From NCBI GenBank assembly GCA_038046265.1, contig JBBSWN010000010.1:79891-143890 (forward strand): a DNA stretch of 64,000 nt, in the 5' to 3' direction. The stretch is from JAGWAC01 sp038046265 (GTDB taxonomy: Archaea > Nanobdellota > Nanobdellia > SCGC-AAA011-G17 > JACPIM01). The position numbers and the translations under genes are program-made. Below are positions 1 to 7,845 of this stretch, one piece after another. The notes beneath the pieces are model-generated. The model was given only the letters and a program-made list of their open reading frames with translations, did no database searches and had not been told where the DNA came from. Numbering within the stretch: position 1 is the stretch's first letter; the number at the start of each line of letters is the position of its first letter.

Positions 1-346
1 TTAAACCAGGAATATCCTTGAATTCTTTTTTTGAATTTAAGAACTGCTCTGAAAATTCGTCTAATGATAATTTTGTTTTGTCTTTGACATAATTTTCTGA
101 GAATTTTTCTTTTTTTGTGATTTTACCTCTTTTAACTAACAATAATTTTAAAGTTTCTTTGTTAATTTCACCCCATGTGACAAAGTCATTTATTTTCTGG
201 ATTATGCTAGCATAATTTTGAGAAGAAGAAACTATGGTGCATGTAAATTTATTATATAATCTTAATAATTTAAATGTGTCCTTAATTTCCTTTTTTATGT
301 TTACTTGTCCAGCAAGCCTGACAATAGCTAATCTCTTGTTTTCCAT
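1..346 (-). CDS. rpl30: 50S ribosomal protein L30 (partial, C-terminus cut by window edge)
   Basis: Large-subunit ribosomal protein L30 (uL30). Translating back from the ATG at 346-344 gives an open frame that begins MENKRLAIVRLAGQVNIKK, the usual L30 N-terminus, and runs 115 codons to the window edge, ending in DIPGL, where archaeal L30 proteins continue with a basic C-terminal segment. No stop is reached, so the gene is incomplete here. It lies 2 nt downstream of the S5 stop codon, as expected for the archaeal spc operon order S5-L30-L15-SecY. Confidence 0.9.
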   Translation of the reverse strand, partial: MENKRLAIVRLAGQVNIKKEIKDTFKLLRLYNKFTCTIVSSSQNYASIIQKINDFVTWGEINKETLKLLLVKRGKITKKEKFSENYVKDKTKLSLDEFSEQFLNSKKEFKDIPGL

Positions 347-348
347 TT

Positions 349-1161
349 TTATGATATGACCTCTGGAATTTCTTCTCTTACTTTATGCTGGGTTTTTGTT
401 GAACTTAATTTTTTCAAAGCATCGAAACAAGATGAAATAAGATTTAGTTTTGTTCTTGACTGGCCGAAGGTTCTTGAATAAACATCTTTAATGCCTGCAA
501 AATTTAAAAGCTTGGCACATTCTTTTTCAACACAAAGGCCTGTTCCTTTAGGAGCTGGCAAAAGCTCAATTTCAACTGAACTTGTTTTTGCACTTACTGC
601 AAAAGGTATAGAATGAGAACCTTGGCAACTGCATTCCCAGGAGCCACAACCATTTTTAATTTTCATCAAATTTAACTTTGCTTTTCTGACTGCTTTTTCC
701 CTTGCCGGGACTGTTTCTTTTGCCTTGCCATAACCAAAACCAACATAACCTTCCTTGTTTCCGACAATTGCTAAAGCTGCGAACTTTGGCTTGTTTCCTT
801 CTGCTGTTTTTTTCTGGGTCTGCCTCCAGATTGATCTTTTTCCACCGCCAAATTTTCCCTTGCTCTGACCAACCAGGATAAAATCTGTTTCTAAATTAGG
901 GATTAAAGTATCAACAATTTGAGCTTCAAGGATTCTTAATCCTTTTCCAAGAATTTCATCTATATTAGTTATCTTCCCTTCTTTTACAAGCTTTCCCAAA
1001 GTTGTTTTTGGAGACCAGCCTGAGACTTCTTCTTTTATAACTACACCTGCTGGTAGTTCAGCTTCAGGCAGCGCTTCAATTGACAAAGCAACTTCTGTGC
1101 TTTCAAGCTTGCTTTCTTCTTGTTCTGGAAGTCTTTTCTTCTCCATTGGAACCCTTTTCAT
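349..1161 (-). CDS. rps5: 30S ribosomal protein S5
   Basis: Small-subunit protein S5 (uS5), near the mRNA entry site. The core carries the S5 double-stranded-RNA-binding signature (VGQSKGKFGGGKRSIWRQT, about residue 97 on) and the GYVGFGYGKAKE segment. At 270 residues it is longer than typical archaeal S5 (roughly 210-220); the extra length is an acidic, low-complexity N-terminal stretch of about 45 residues and a short tail. M1 and M6 are both possible starts. A 72-nt gap separates it from L18, the largest gap inside the operon, and this gap is filled by a dispersed repeat that overlaps the start codon, so S5 may have its own expression signal. Confidence 0.95.
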   Translation of the reverse strand: MKRVPMEKKRLPEQEESKLESTEVALSIEALPEAELPAGVVIKEEVSGWSPKTTLGKLVKEGKITNIDEILGKGLRILEAQIVDTLIPNLETDFILVGQSKGKFGGGKRSIWRQTQKKTAEGNKPKFAALAIVGNKEGYVGFGYGKAKETVPAREKAVRKAKLNLMKIKNGCGSWECSCQGSHSIPFAVSAKTSSVEIELLPAPKGTGLCVEKECAKLLNFAGIKDVYSRTFGQSRTKLNLISSCFDALKKLSSTKTQHKVREEIPEVIS

Positions 1162-1216
1162 AATGCGTTCACGGAAAACCGGGAACCTTTTTTGGCAAAA
1201 AGCTTCACCAAAAAAA
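1152..1216 (-). repeat. Dispersed direct-repeat/hairpin element, copy 1 (upstream of S5)
   Basis: Read toward S5, the element holds TTTTTTTGGTGAAGC, a short spacer, then GTTTTCCGTGAACGC and the start region of S5. The two TTTT-SGTGAA half-sites match those at 25186-25233 and 55539-55587; 60919-60970 is a weaker match. This copy is split by a longer spacer than the others and lacks a good hairpin because the S5 ATG replaces part of it. Confidence 0.6.
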
Positions 1217-1233
1217 CAGGTGAAACCTTGCTT

Positions 1234-1746
1234 TTACTTTAATATTTTTGCCTTAATTTCATTTATATGCTTTCCTAAATCAGGAATCTTGTACTGTTTG
1301 TTTGATTTTTCATAATGATTTATTATGTGTTTTCCTTCTAATCTATCTTGGGAAGGAAGTATTTCTTTTTTATGGGGAATGTTTAAACCAGCATCAATTG
1401 AACCTTTTAATACTGCATACAATCTTGAGCCTTTTACGCTTCTATAAAGGCCTATGTCCAAAATAACTTTTTTTATTCCTTTTGCCAGAGCTTTTTTTCC
1501 AACCAAGATACCAAGAAGATATGCTGCTGGAATATTTTTTTTAGATGACTTAAGGCTGTATTTTTTCTCCAGTTCTTTTGTAGATGCTGACAAAAGTATT
1601 TTGTCACCATTTTCATGAAATTCAATTATTTGAGCTAAAGTGTTTTTTAAGGATTTTCTTACTACTAGCCTTGGTAATCTAGATTTAACTAAGGTTAGCC
1701 TTTTTCTATAATCTGTTCTTCCGTGAATTTTTCTGTTGAACTGCAT
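1234..1746 (-). CDS. rpl18: 50S ribosomal protein L18
   Basis: L18 (uL18), the 5S rRNA-binding protein of the large subunit. The N-terminus (GRTDYRKRLTLVKSRLPRLV, about residue 9 on) and the AYLLGILVGKKALAKGIKKV and DIGLYRSVKGSRLYAVLKG segments are diagnostic of archaeal/eukaryotic L18/L5e. The 170-residue length is slightly short for archaea. It sits 1 nt downstream of L19e in the canonical L32e-L19e-L18-S5 order. Nothing odd is seen within the frame. Confidence 0.95.
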   Translation of the reverse strand: MQFNRKIHGRTDYRKRLTLVKSRLPRLVVRKSLKNTLAQIIEFHENGDKILLSASTKELEKKYSLKSSKKNIPAAYLLGILVGKKALAKGIKKVILDIGLYRSVKGSRLYAVLKGSIDAGLNIPHKKEILPSQDRLEGKHIINHYEKSNKQYKIPDLGKHINEIKAKILK

Positions 1747-1747
1747 T

Positions 1748-2203
1748 TTACTTTCTCTTCAGGAACAAGTTGTTTTCATCCAAGTGTAATTTCAAGTGTC
1801 TTTTACTCCTGAACTGGTTTCCTTTTATCATTTTGTAGACTTTTGAGTATGTTTCTGGAGCAACAAGATTTTTAAGTTTTAACAATTTAATGAATTTTCT
1901 TTGAACACGTACTTTTGTTATCCAAGCTCTTTTTCTAGGAGTTCTTGCTGTCTTTGTACCTTTTCTTGAACCTTGGCCTTTTCTTTTTCCTTTCCTTTTT
2001 TGCAATCTTAATTTATTTGCCCTGAAAGATGAGATTCCTTTTTTTTGCTTTGCTTTTATTGCATCATCATTAATTAATTTTCTAATGTCTGCTTTTGTAA
2101 TAGCTTCTTTAATATCATTCAATCTAGTGTTGTCAAACCAAACTCTGTTTTGACCTGCCTTCAAGATGTCTGCTGCTATTCTTTTCTGGACGTTTAGTTT
2201 CAT
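1748..2203 (-). CDS. rpl19e: 50S ribosomal protein L19e
   Basis: L19e (eL19), an archaeal/eukaryotic-only large-subunit protein, 151 residues as expected. It opens with the family start MKLNVQKRIAADILKAGQNR and contains the very basic segment RKGKRKGQGSRKGTKTART around residue 70-88. It overlaps the end of L32e by 4 nt (ATGA), which implies translational coupling. Its presence is one of the clear archaeal markers of the window. Confidence 0.95.
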   Translation of the reverse strand: MKLNVQKRIAADILKAGQNRVWFDNTRLNDIKEAITKADIRKLINDDAIKAKQKKGISSFRANKLRLQKRKGKRKGQGSRKGTKTARTPRKRAWITKVRVQRKFIKLLKLKNLVAPETYSKVYKMIKGNQFRSKRHLKLHLDENNLFLKRK

Positions 2204-2763
2204 AATCCTGCCTCAAGTACTTTTCTTTTTTCTTCTTTTTCTCTTAATTTTTTTTCTTCATCTGTTTCTTTCTTTTCTTCTTTTACTTCCGGCTTTTTCT
2301 CCGGCTTCTTTTCTTTTATCTTTAGTTTTTCCTTTTTTTCCTTGATTCTTTTTTCAAATTCACTTATCAAGGACTTAATTTTTTCATCTATATTTTTTAT
2401 ATTCTGGATTTTGAAACTTTTTTCTTTTATTTTTTTCAATAATTCAATTCTTTTTTTTGCACCAACTGTTCTTCCTATTATTAAGATATTGTCTTTAGTT
2501 ACTTTTGCTAAATCATTTAAAGAATGAATTAAAATTGGAATTAAACCTTCTTTGCTTAAACCACGAACAAGCCTAGGGCTTTTATAACCAACACTGGGCT
2601 GTTTTCTTTTGCCCAGCTTCTTTTTCCTCATCTTAGAATGAATTCCCTTTGGCTTTCTCCAGGTTTTTTCAAGGTTTTTTCTTGCCGGGTATTCCTGCCT
2701 AATAAATTCTGGCTTGTTGTCTTTTATTTTTTCTCTTAATTCAAGCAATTCTGGGATTTTCAT
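2200..2763 (-). CDS. rpl32e: 50S ribosomal protein L32e with charged C-terminal extension
   Basis: L32e (eL32), an archaeal/eukaryotic large-subunit protein. The core is residues 1 to about 135: a basic RKNLEKTWRKPKGIHSKMR segment, then KQPSVGYKSPRLVRGL and the ILIIGRTVGAKKRIELLKK stretch. The remaining 50 or so residues are an E/K-rich, probably disordered or helical tail (KEKKPEKKPEVKEEKKE) not found in typical L32e. The gene overlaps L6 upstream and L19e downstream by 4 nt each. Lys/Glu tails recur on L4, L22 and S3 in this operon, so the tail is more likely a lineage feature than an error. Confidence 0.92.
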   Translation of the reverse strand: MKIPELLELREKIKDNKPEFIRQEYPARKNLEKTWRKPKGIHSKMRKKKLGKRKQPSVGYKSPRLVRGLSKEGLIPILIHSLNDLAKVTKDNILIIGRTVGAKKRIELLKKIKEKSFKIQNIKNIDEKIKSLISEFEKRIKEKKEKLKIKEKKPEKKPEVKEEKKETDEEKKLREKEEKRKVLEAGL

Positions 2764-3308
2764 TTTAAATTTTCTCCTGCTTTTTCTATAATAAAGCAGC
2801 CGTCCTGGAATACACGCCTGTCTTTTTTTCGAATTTTAGTTGCAATTTCAATATTTGCACTAACTTGGCCAGCTTTTTCCTTGTCAAGGCTTTCAACAAC
2901 AATTATGTCACCATTTACTTTTACATTCACATTTTCTATTATATTTGCTGTTCTAGGGACTTTTTCCCCTAAGAAATTTTTAATTATGACTTTGTTTTTT
3001 TCAACAGAAACGCTCATAGGAAAGTGCCCTGAGCAAATTTTTAGCTTATATGTAAAATTATCTTTCACACCTTTTGCCATATTGTCGAAAATTGAAACTC
3101 CTGAATTAAGGTAGTCTTTGGATTTTCTGGAAAGGCCGTGAACAGAGAATTTTAAATTGTTATTTTCTTTTGTTAATTCAACTTTTAATGGTGTGAAGTT
3201 TTTTTGGATCTCTCCTTTTGGGCCTTTTATTTTTAGAATATTGTTATTTAGAGAAACTTCCACGTTTTCCGGGATTTCAATTTCTTCAAAAAGCTTTTTT
3301 TCTTTCAT
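2760..3308 (-). CDS. rpl6: 50S ribosomal protein L6
   Basis: L6 (uL6), a large-subunit protein at the base of the stalk near the sarcin-ricin loop. Typical features are EIPENVEVSLNNNILKIKGPKG at the N-terminus and the second repeat ending in the DRRVFQDGCFIIEK motif. I chose the ATG at 3308, which lies 1 nt after the S8 stop (TAA-G-ATG); the frame is open upstream to a TTG at 3326, but that would add MLMFIK and overlap S8. It overlaps the L32e start by 4 nt. Confidence 0.93.
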   Translation of the reverse strand: MKEKKLFEEIEIPENVEVSLNNNILKIKGPKGEIQKNFTPLKVELTKENNNLKFSVHGLSRKSKDYLNSGVSIFDNMAKGVKDNFTYKLKICSGHFPMSVSVEKNKVIIKNFLGEKVPRTANIIENVNVKVNGDIIVVESLDKEKAGQVSANIEIATKIRKKDRRVFQDGCFIIEKAGENLK

Positions 3309-3309
3309 C

Positions 3310-3702
3310 TTAATAAACATAAGCAATTAATCTTCCGCCTAATTTTTTTTCTTTTGCCTCCAAATGAGTCATAACGCCTTTTGATGTTGAAACTATCAAG
3401 AAACCAAAGTCCTTGGCTGGAAGATATCTTTTCTCGAATTTTTCATATTCTGTTTTCTTTATATTATACCTAGGTTTTATAGAACCGCATTTGTTGATGT
3501 TTCCAAGCAAATGGATTTTTGCATGGCCACCTTTTATATTTTCTGTGTATTCAATTAAGCCAAGGAAATTGTTATTTTTCATTATTTCAAAAATAACTTT
3601 TATTGTTTTTGATATTGGTTTAACTAGGCAAGACTGTTTTCCAACTTTTTCTGCATTCAAGATATTTGAGAGTGCAGTTGACAATGTGTCGTTCATTGAC
3701 AT
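3310..3702 (-). CDS. rps8: 30S ribosomal protein S8
   Basis: S8 (uS8), a primary 16S rRNA-binding protein of the small subunit, 130 residues as in other archaea. It contains the N-terminal DTLSTALSNILNAEKVGKQ helix region and the C-terminal signature FGFLIVSTSKGVMTHLEA (about residues 98-116), where STSKGVMTH is the conserved RNA-binding loop. Starts at residue 1 or 3 are both possible. It follows S14 with a 1-nt gap. Confidence 0.95.
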   Translation of the reverse strand: MSMNDTLSTALSNILNAEKVGKQSCLVKPISKTIKVIFEIMKNNNFLGLIEYTENIKGGHAKIHLLGNINKCGSIKPRYNIKKTEYEKFEKRYLPAKDFGFLIVSTSKGVMTHLEAKEKKLGGRLIAYVY

Positions 3703-3703
3703 T

Positions 3704-3934
3704 TTAGCTGTATTTTTTGAATCCTATGTCTCTCGCTATTTCCCTAAAGCACTGCCTGCATAATTTTAGGCCATATTTGCTTATATGGGCTCCAGTTCTG
3801 CCGCATCTCCTGCATTTATGATTCATGTCTCCAACTGACCTTTTTTTTGGAGCATTGTGCTTTATGAACTTGTTTAATTTAGCTGGCTTGTTTTTCAGCT
3901 GCTTAAAAACTTTTTTGTAATTGCTTGTTGTCAT
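3704..3934 (-). CDS. rps14: 30S ribosomal protein S14 (zinc-binding type)
   Basis: S14 (uS14) of the zinc-binding C+ type. Two CxxC pairs are visible, CRRCGRTGAHISKYGLKLC and CRQC, in the last 36 residues, followed by the usual FREIARDIGFKKYS end. At 76 residues it is about 20 longer than most archaeal S14 proteins because of a basic N-terminal extension rich in Lys/Asn. It overlaps L5 by 4 nt upstream (ATGA-type junction) and precedes S8 by 1 nt. Confidence 0.94.
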   Translation of the reverse strand: MTTSNYKKVFKQLKNKPAKLNKFIKHNAPKKRSVGDMNHKCRRCGRTGAHISKYGLKLCRQCFREIARDIGFKKYS

Positions 3935-4440
3935 TGTGAGACCTCTAAAGAGTATTTTTTGTTAATGAAGTCAATTGCTTCCTGTTTTGATATTCTATGC
4001 TTCATTGGGATTTTTCTTTTCATTATAGCTCTTTTTTTAATTCTAAAACCAGGCCTCTCCAATGTTACTGAAACATCAAAGCCTATAATTCCAATTGAAG
4101 CATCATACTGAAGGCCGGGAATATCAAGATATTCTGGAACCCCGAATGAAAAATTACCCTGGCTGTCAAATTTCAACAGTGTTACTTTTTCCTTGTTAGC
4201 TACAAGTATTCTTTGCAATAATTCTTCTGCTTTCTTTCCTCTTATAGTTACTTTACATCCTATTTGCAAACCAGGACGAATGTCCCAAGTAGGAATTCTT
4301 TTTTGTGTTGTTGTTGGAACTGGCTTCATGTTTGAGAGTTTATTCAATAATTTAAGGCCTTTTTCCAGTCTTTCACCTGGCCCGCCTGTGCCTATGTTCA
4401 AGGTGATCTTCGCTATCCTGATTTCTTTCATTTTGTTCAT
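3931..4440 (-). CDS. rpl5: 50S ribosomal protein L5
   Basis: L5 (uL5), which binds 5S rRNA and contacts the P-site tRNA. It shows the family segments IAKITLNIGTGGPGERLEKG near the N-terminus, PTTTQKRIPTWDIRPGLQIG around residue 42-61, and the C-terminal RPGFRIKKRAIMKRKIPMKHR. Length 169 is normal. The ATG at 4440 overlaps the S4e stop (ATGA); an alternative ATG lies three codons downstream. Confidence 0.95.
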   Translation of the reverse strand: MNKMKEIRIAKITLNIGTGGPGERLEKGLKLLNKLSNMKPVPTTTQKRIPTWDIRPGLQIGCKVTIRGKKAEELLQRILVANKEKVTLLKFDSQGNFSFGVPEYLDIPGLQYDASIGIIGFDVSVTLERPGFRIKKRAIMKRKIPMKHRISKQEAIDFINKKYSLEVSQ

Positions 4441-5108
4441 TTTTCAAGCACGAATGAGTAGTCTGCCAAGGTCTCATGAGTTTTGTTTTCAATTTTAAAA
4501 ACAACAATGTCTTTTGAGAATCCCGGGGCTTTTTTTATATCTACTAAAGTTCCTTTGTTTCCAATGTGTTTTCCGCCTGTCAAGTAAATTAATGCGTTTT
4601 TTTCAAATTTCAAGTGTTTTACAATTTTGTTGTCTTTTAATATGACAGAGTCGCGGACTTTATAGTTATCTTTGTCAATTATTAAATTTTCACCATTGTA
4701 AAAGTTTAACTGTGTTTTTTTCTTTTTAAGTGTTTTTTTACCTATAATTTTGCAGATTTTGTAATTGCTTTCTTCTTTGTTAACTTCCTTTAAATCTAAT
4801 TTTCCCTTTAATGAGTAAACTACTTTGTAATGTTTGTTTAAGTCTGGTATAGATAAAGTGTCAAATATTCCAACTGGGAAATCAAACTCTTTTCTTACTT
4901 TATTGTTTATAAGAACTTTATTGTTATTCAGGATTATATTTATTTCCCTTTTTTCTTTTCCTATCTTTAGTATTTCCCTAAGTATTACTCCTAAGGGCAT
5001 ACTTTCTTCTAATTTATGAGGGCCTGGAGATGGTTTTGTGATAAAGGTAGTTGTCTTTCTTTCAACAGGCCATGTACTTGGTGCATTGATTCTTTTTAAG
5101 TGCGTCAT
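4437..5108 (-). CDS. rps4e: 30S ribosomal protein S4e
   Basis: S4e (eS4), an archaeal/eukaryotic small-subunit protein. The N-terminal S4e signature is visible (HLKRINAPSTWPVERKTTTF), followed by the S4-like region (GVILREILKIGKEKREINIIL) and the KOW-like C-terminal segment (GKHIGNKGTLVDIKKAPGF, about residue 179 on). Length 223 is slightly short of the usual 235-245. It overlaps L24 and L5 by 4 nt each, so the three are probably translationally coupled. Confidence 0.95.
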   Translation of the reverse strand: MTHLKRINAPSTWPVERKTTTFITKPSPGPHKLEESMPLGVILREILKIGKEKREINIILNNNKVLINNKVRKEFDFPVGIFDTLSIPDLNKHYKVVYSLKGKLDLKEVNKEESNYKICKIIGKKTLKKKKTQLNFYNGENLIIDKDNYKVRDSVILKDNKIVKHLKFEKNALIYLTGGKHIGNKGTLVDIKKAPGFSKDIVVFKIENKTHETLADYSFVLEK

Positions 5109-5500
5109 TTTTTTGTTCCTATTATTTTTTCAACGGATTTTTTCCTTTCCTTGTCTTCCAGATTTAATTCTTTGATAAGGACATTTGAAGGATGAATTGG
5201 GTAAAAAGATTTTGTGCCGTCTTTTTTTGTCATTTCAGCTCCATCAATATAAATTCTTAATTTTCTCAAGTTAACATTGTTAATCAAGCCTAATTTTCCC
5301 TTGAACTGGCCTCTCATTATTATCACTTTGTCTCCTTTTTTTACTGGAAAGTTTCTTCTCTTGTATTTTTTAATTAATTCTTCTGACAAATGAGAGGACA
5401 TCATTTTTTGTTTTATGTTAAATGGAGCGTTAGCTATGTATTTTCTCTGCTTTCTAGGCTGAGTACTTGATATCCATTTCTTTGAAAATGCGTTTTTCAT
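5105..5500 (-). CDS. rpl24: 50S ribosomal protein L24
   Basis: L24 (uL24), an early-assembly large-subunit protein. The KOW motif is clear at about residues 52-75 (KKGDKVIIMRGQFKGKLGLI), preceded by the archaeal N-terminal block SSTQPRKQRKYIANAPFNIK. Length 131 is normal for archaea. It directly follows L14 and overlaps S4e by 4 nt. Confidence 0.95.
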   Translation of the reverse strand: MKNAFSKKWISSTQPRKQRKYIANAPFNIKQKMMSSHLSEELIKKYKRRNFPVKKGDKVIIMRGQFKGKLGLINNVNLRKLRIYIDGAEMTKKDGTKSFYPIHPSNVLIKELNLEDKERKKSVEKIIGTKK

Positions 5501-5902
5501 TTATACAACTATGCTGGCAACTTTGGCGACTGCAGGCCATCTGTCAGCAACCTCCTTAGCTATTGGGCCTTTGAACATTGTTCCTTTTGGATTTCCTTTT
5601 TCATCTTTTAATATTATGACTGCGTTGTCTGCAAATTTTATTCTTGTTCCGTCTTTTCTCCTGTATTCTTTTTTCTGCCTAACTACTATTGCTGGAACTA
5701 CTTGTTTCCTCATTTCTGTTTCTCCTTTTTGAACAGCAACCCAGATTAAATCTGAAACTCCGCAAGAAGGCTTTCTTCTTCTTACTGTTTTTGAACCTTT
5801 AATAGATACAATTCTGACTACCTTGGCACCTGAATTATCACAGGTTTCAACTACAGAGCCATGATTCAGGCATTTTGTTACTCTTGCTTTAAGCGCTTTC
5901 AT
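5501..5902 (-). CDS. rpl14: 50S ribosomal protein L14
   Basis: L14 (uL14), at the subunit interface. The segments TCDNSGAKVVRIVSIKG (about residue 20 on), VVRQKKEYRRKDGTRIKFADNA and the ending GPIAKEVADRWPAVAKVASIV are diagnostic of archaeal L14. Length 133 is normal. It overlaps the end of S17 by 14 nt and abuts L24. Confidence 0.96.
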   Translation of the reverse strand: MKALKARVTKCLNHGSVVETCDNSGAKVVRIVSIKGSKTVRRRKPSCGVSDLIWVAVQKGETEMRKQVVPAIVVRQKKEYRRKDGTRIKFADNAVIILKDEKGNPKGTMFKGPIAKEVADRWPAVAKVASIVV

Positions 5903-6227
5903 TTTCTATTATCACGAAGTTTTTCATTTTTGATATTGGGCGACATTCCATTATTTTTACAGTGTCACCAACTTTTATGTCAATACAGGGAGTGGAGTGA
6001 ACATGGATTCTGGATCTTCTTTTTTCAAATCTTTCATATTTCTGCAAGTAAAACAACCTAGGAAATTCAACGTGAGCTGTTTTTTGCGAGGAAATTTTTG
6101 TAACTTTTCCTGTGAAGAAGTTTCCTCTAATTTTCAAGCCTTTATGAAAAGGACAGTGCTTATCATCACAGCTTTTAGCAGGTGATTTCAAATTTATTCC
6201 AGTGTTTGATATTTCTTGTTTTTTCAT
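5889..6227 (-). CDS. rps17: 30S ribosomal protein S17
   Basis: S17 (uS17), a primary 16S rRNA-binding small-subunit protein. The archaeal form is recognised by CDDKHCPFHKGLKIRG (about residue 20 on) and the OB-fold core with FPRLFYLQKYERFEKRRSRIHVH. Length 112 is normal for archaea. It overlaps the RNase P p29 gene by 4 nt, the usual archaeal neighbour. Confidence 0.95.
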   Translation of the reverse strand: MKKQEISNTGINLKSPAKSCDDKHCPFHKGLKIRGNFFTGKVTKISSQKTAHVEFPRLFYLQKYERFEKRRSRIHVHSTPCIDIKVGDTVKIMECRPISKMKNFVIIENESA

Positions 6228-6481
6228 TTTTTTAACCTGTCTTCCGGCCTTCCAACCAGGATTTCTCCATTTACTTTTATTTCATGATTGTCTTTGAAAA
6301 TCTTTAATGTAACTTGGTCTTTTACAAGTGTTAAGGATTTTTCAGGAGTTTTAACTACCAAAGTGTTTTTTGTTTCATCCACTATTGTGCCTTGAATTCC
6401 GATCAAGTTCTTGTTTTTTGATTCTATTACTTCCATTTTCAATCCTATCAGTTCATGCCTTAAAAAATCCTTTAAGTTCAT
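6224..6481 (-). CDS. rnp1: RNase P protein component 1 (p29/Rnp1)
   Basis: Archaeal RNase P protein Rnp1 (Rpp29/Pop4 homologue), a small Sm-like protein that helps the catalytic RNA mature tRNA 5' ends. The 85-residue sequence shows the family core HELIGLKMEVIESKNKNLIG-IQGTIVDETKNTLVV and the ending NGEILVGRPEDRLKK. Its position between the SUI1-type factor and S17 is the conserved archaeal location, which supports the call independently of sequence. Confidence 0.92.
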   Translation of the reverse strand: MNLKDFLRHELIGLKMEVIESKNKNLIGIQGTIVDETKNTLVVKTPEKSLTLVKDQVTLKIFKDNHEIKVNGEILVGRPEDRLKK

Positions 6482-6483
6482 GT

Positions 6484-6792
6484 TTAGTTTGTCTCAATTG
6501 CATCGGCTGAAAACCCAAGCCTGATGAGCTCTTCCTTTGTTTTTTCTGTGTGTTCTCCCTGGAGTTCAATTGTGTCTCCTTTTACTGTTCCTCCACATGC
6601 AAATTTTGATTTTAATTTTTTAGCCAAATCCTTAAGGTCAATTTCCTTGTTGTTAATGCCGTAAACAACTGTGATTAGTTTTCCGAATTTTCTTTTTTCA
6701 GTTTTAACTTTTATTCTTTGTCCTTCCTTTGCGATTGTCTGGCAGACGCAAAGGTCTTTTGGCAAGCCACATTTTGAACAAATTTCGTTCAT
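6484..6792 (-). CDS. SUI1/eIF1-type translation initiation factor
   Basis: Archaeal SUI1 (aIF1/eIF1) family protein that helps start-codon selection on the small subunit. At 102 residues it has the full family layout: an N-terminal zinc-type CSKCGLPKDLCVC motif (residues 5-17), a basic RIKVKTEKRKFGKLITVVYG strand, and the C-terminal KFACGGTVKGDTIELQGEH motif. It overlaps L29 by 4 nt and lies 2 nt before Rnp1, the standard archaeal context. Confidence 0.95.
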   Translation of the reverse strand: MNEICSKCGLPKDLCVCQTIAKEGQRIKVKTEKRKFGKLITVVYGINNKEIDLKDLAKKLKSKFACGGTVKGDTIELQGEHTEKTKEELIRLGFSADAIETN

Positions 6793-7010
6793 TTCTTTTT
6801 AGCAACCTCCACAGACTGAGTCTGGTTTTTTTGATTCATTAATGTCAATATTCTTGCAATTGTTCTTCTTGTATTTCTTATTAAAGCGGGCTTTTCAAGT
6901 GTTGTTCCTCTGGCCCTTTTAGCATTTAAGACAATTAATTCTTTTTTAAGTTCAACTAGTTTTGACTTAAGGTCTTCATTTTTCATTTCTCTTAATTCAT
7001 TTATTTTCAT
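6789..7010 (-). CDS. rpl29: 50S ribosomal protein L29
   Basis: L29 (uL29), a small two-helix protein near the exit tunnel, a docking site for SRP and chaperones. The 73-residue protein starts MKINELREMKNEDLKSKLVE and contains the family stretch LNAKRARGTTLEKPALIRNT followed by RRTIARILT. It overlaps the S3 C-terminal coding sequence by 14 nt and the SUI1 gene by 4 nt. Confidence 0.95.
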   Translation of the reverse strand: MKINELREMKNEDLKSKLVELKKELIVLNAKRARGTTLEKPALIRNTRRTIARILTLMNQKNQTQSVEVAKKK

Positions 7011-7845
7011 TTTCTATTTTTTCTTCTTTTGGAGCTTGTTCAGAAGCTTCACCAATAACGGGAGTTTCTTCAATTGGTTCTTCTTTAAGCTCTTCTGTTT
7101 TTTCTTCAACTTTTTCTTTTGTTTTTCTTGTTCTTTTTTTCTTTGAAGCTTCTTTGAGAGCCTCACCAGGAACTTCTTCCTTTGATTCAGTTTTTAGTTC
7201 TATTTTTGCTTCTGCTTGTTCCAATGGTTTTTCAACTAACACATTTTCTTTATTTAAAACCAGGATTTTATCTGGGAGTACTACGTCTGGTGTCATGATA
7301 CTTACTTTTATTCCTATTATTCCGGATTTTAATTTCGCCTGGGCAACTGCTTTTTTTACTTTATCTGATGCTATATAGCCAGATTTTTTCAAGTGGCCTG
7401 CTTTAAATCTCCATGATCTTGCTCTTGCGCTAGGGACTTTTCCTGAAATAACTATTTCTGCTCCGAGGGCACCTGAATTGATAATGTCCTGCAAAGTTTT
7501 GTAGCCTACTGACTTAAATCTTTTTGAACCAAATCTTACTAAAGTTGAACTAATTCTGTCTGCAACGAAGTTTGCATCAAGCATGGGATTTTGAATTTCA
7601 CCAATTTCAATCTGGGGGTTTTCCATGCTGAATTTTTTCTTTAAAACATTTGTTAATCTTCTGATATTTTCCCCTTTTTTTCCAACAACTAAGCCGGGCC
7701 TTGTAGTAAAGATAACAACTTTTTCTCCTAAAGGAGTTCTTTGAACTTCTATATGAGAAAATCCTGTCCCAGTAAATTCTGCCTTGACATATTCATGGAT
7801 CTGGAATTCCTTTATTTTCTGACTAACAAATTGTCTTTCAATCAT
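6997..7845 (-). CDS. rps3: 30S ribosomal protein S3 with long acidic/basic tail
   Basis: S3 (uS3), at the mRNA entry channel. The KH domain carries the GxxG-type motif in TTRPGLVVGKKGENIRRLT (about residues 48-66), and the C-terminal domain includes GKVPSARARSWRFKAGHLKKSG. The ribosomal core ends near residue 200; about 80 further residues form a low-complexity E/K/A-rich tail with the recurring peptides PGEALKEAS and IGEASEQAPKEE. Archaeal S3 is usually 200-250 residues. The ATG overlaps the L22 stop by 4 nt. Confidence 0.95.
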   Translation of the reverse strand: MIERQFVSQKIKEFQIHEYVKAEFTGTGFSHIEVQRTPLGEKVVIFTTRPGLVVGKKGENIRRLTNVLKKKFSMENPQIEIGEIQNPMLDANFVADRISSTLVRFGSKRFKSVGYKTLQDIINSGALGAEIVISGKVPSARARSWRFKAGHLKKSGYIASDKVKKAVAQAKLKSGIIGIKVSIMTPDVVLPDKILVLNKENVLVEKPLEQAEAKIELKTESKEEVPGEALKEASKKKRTRKTKEKVEEKTEELKEEPIEETPVIGEASEQAPKEEKIENENK

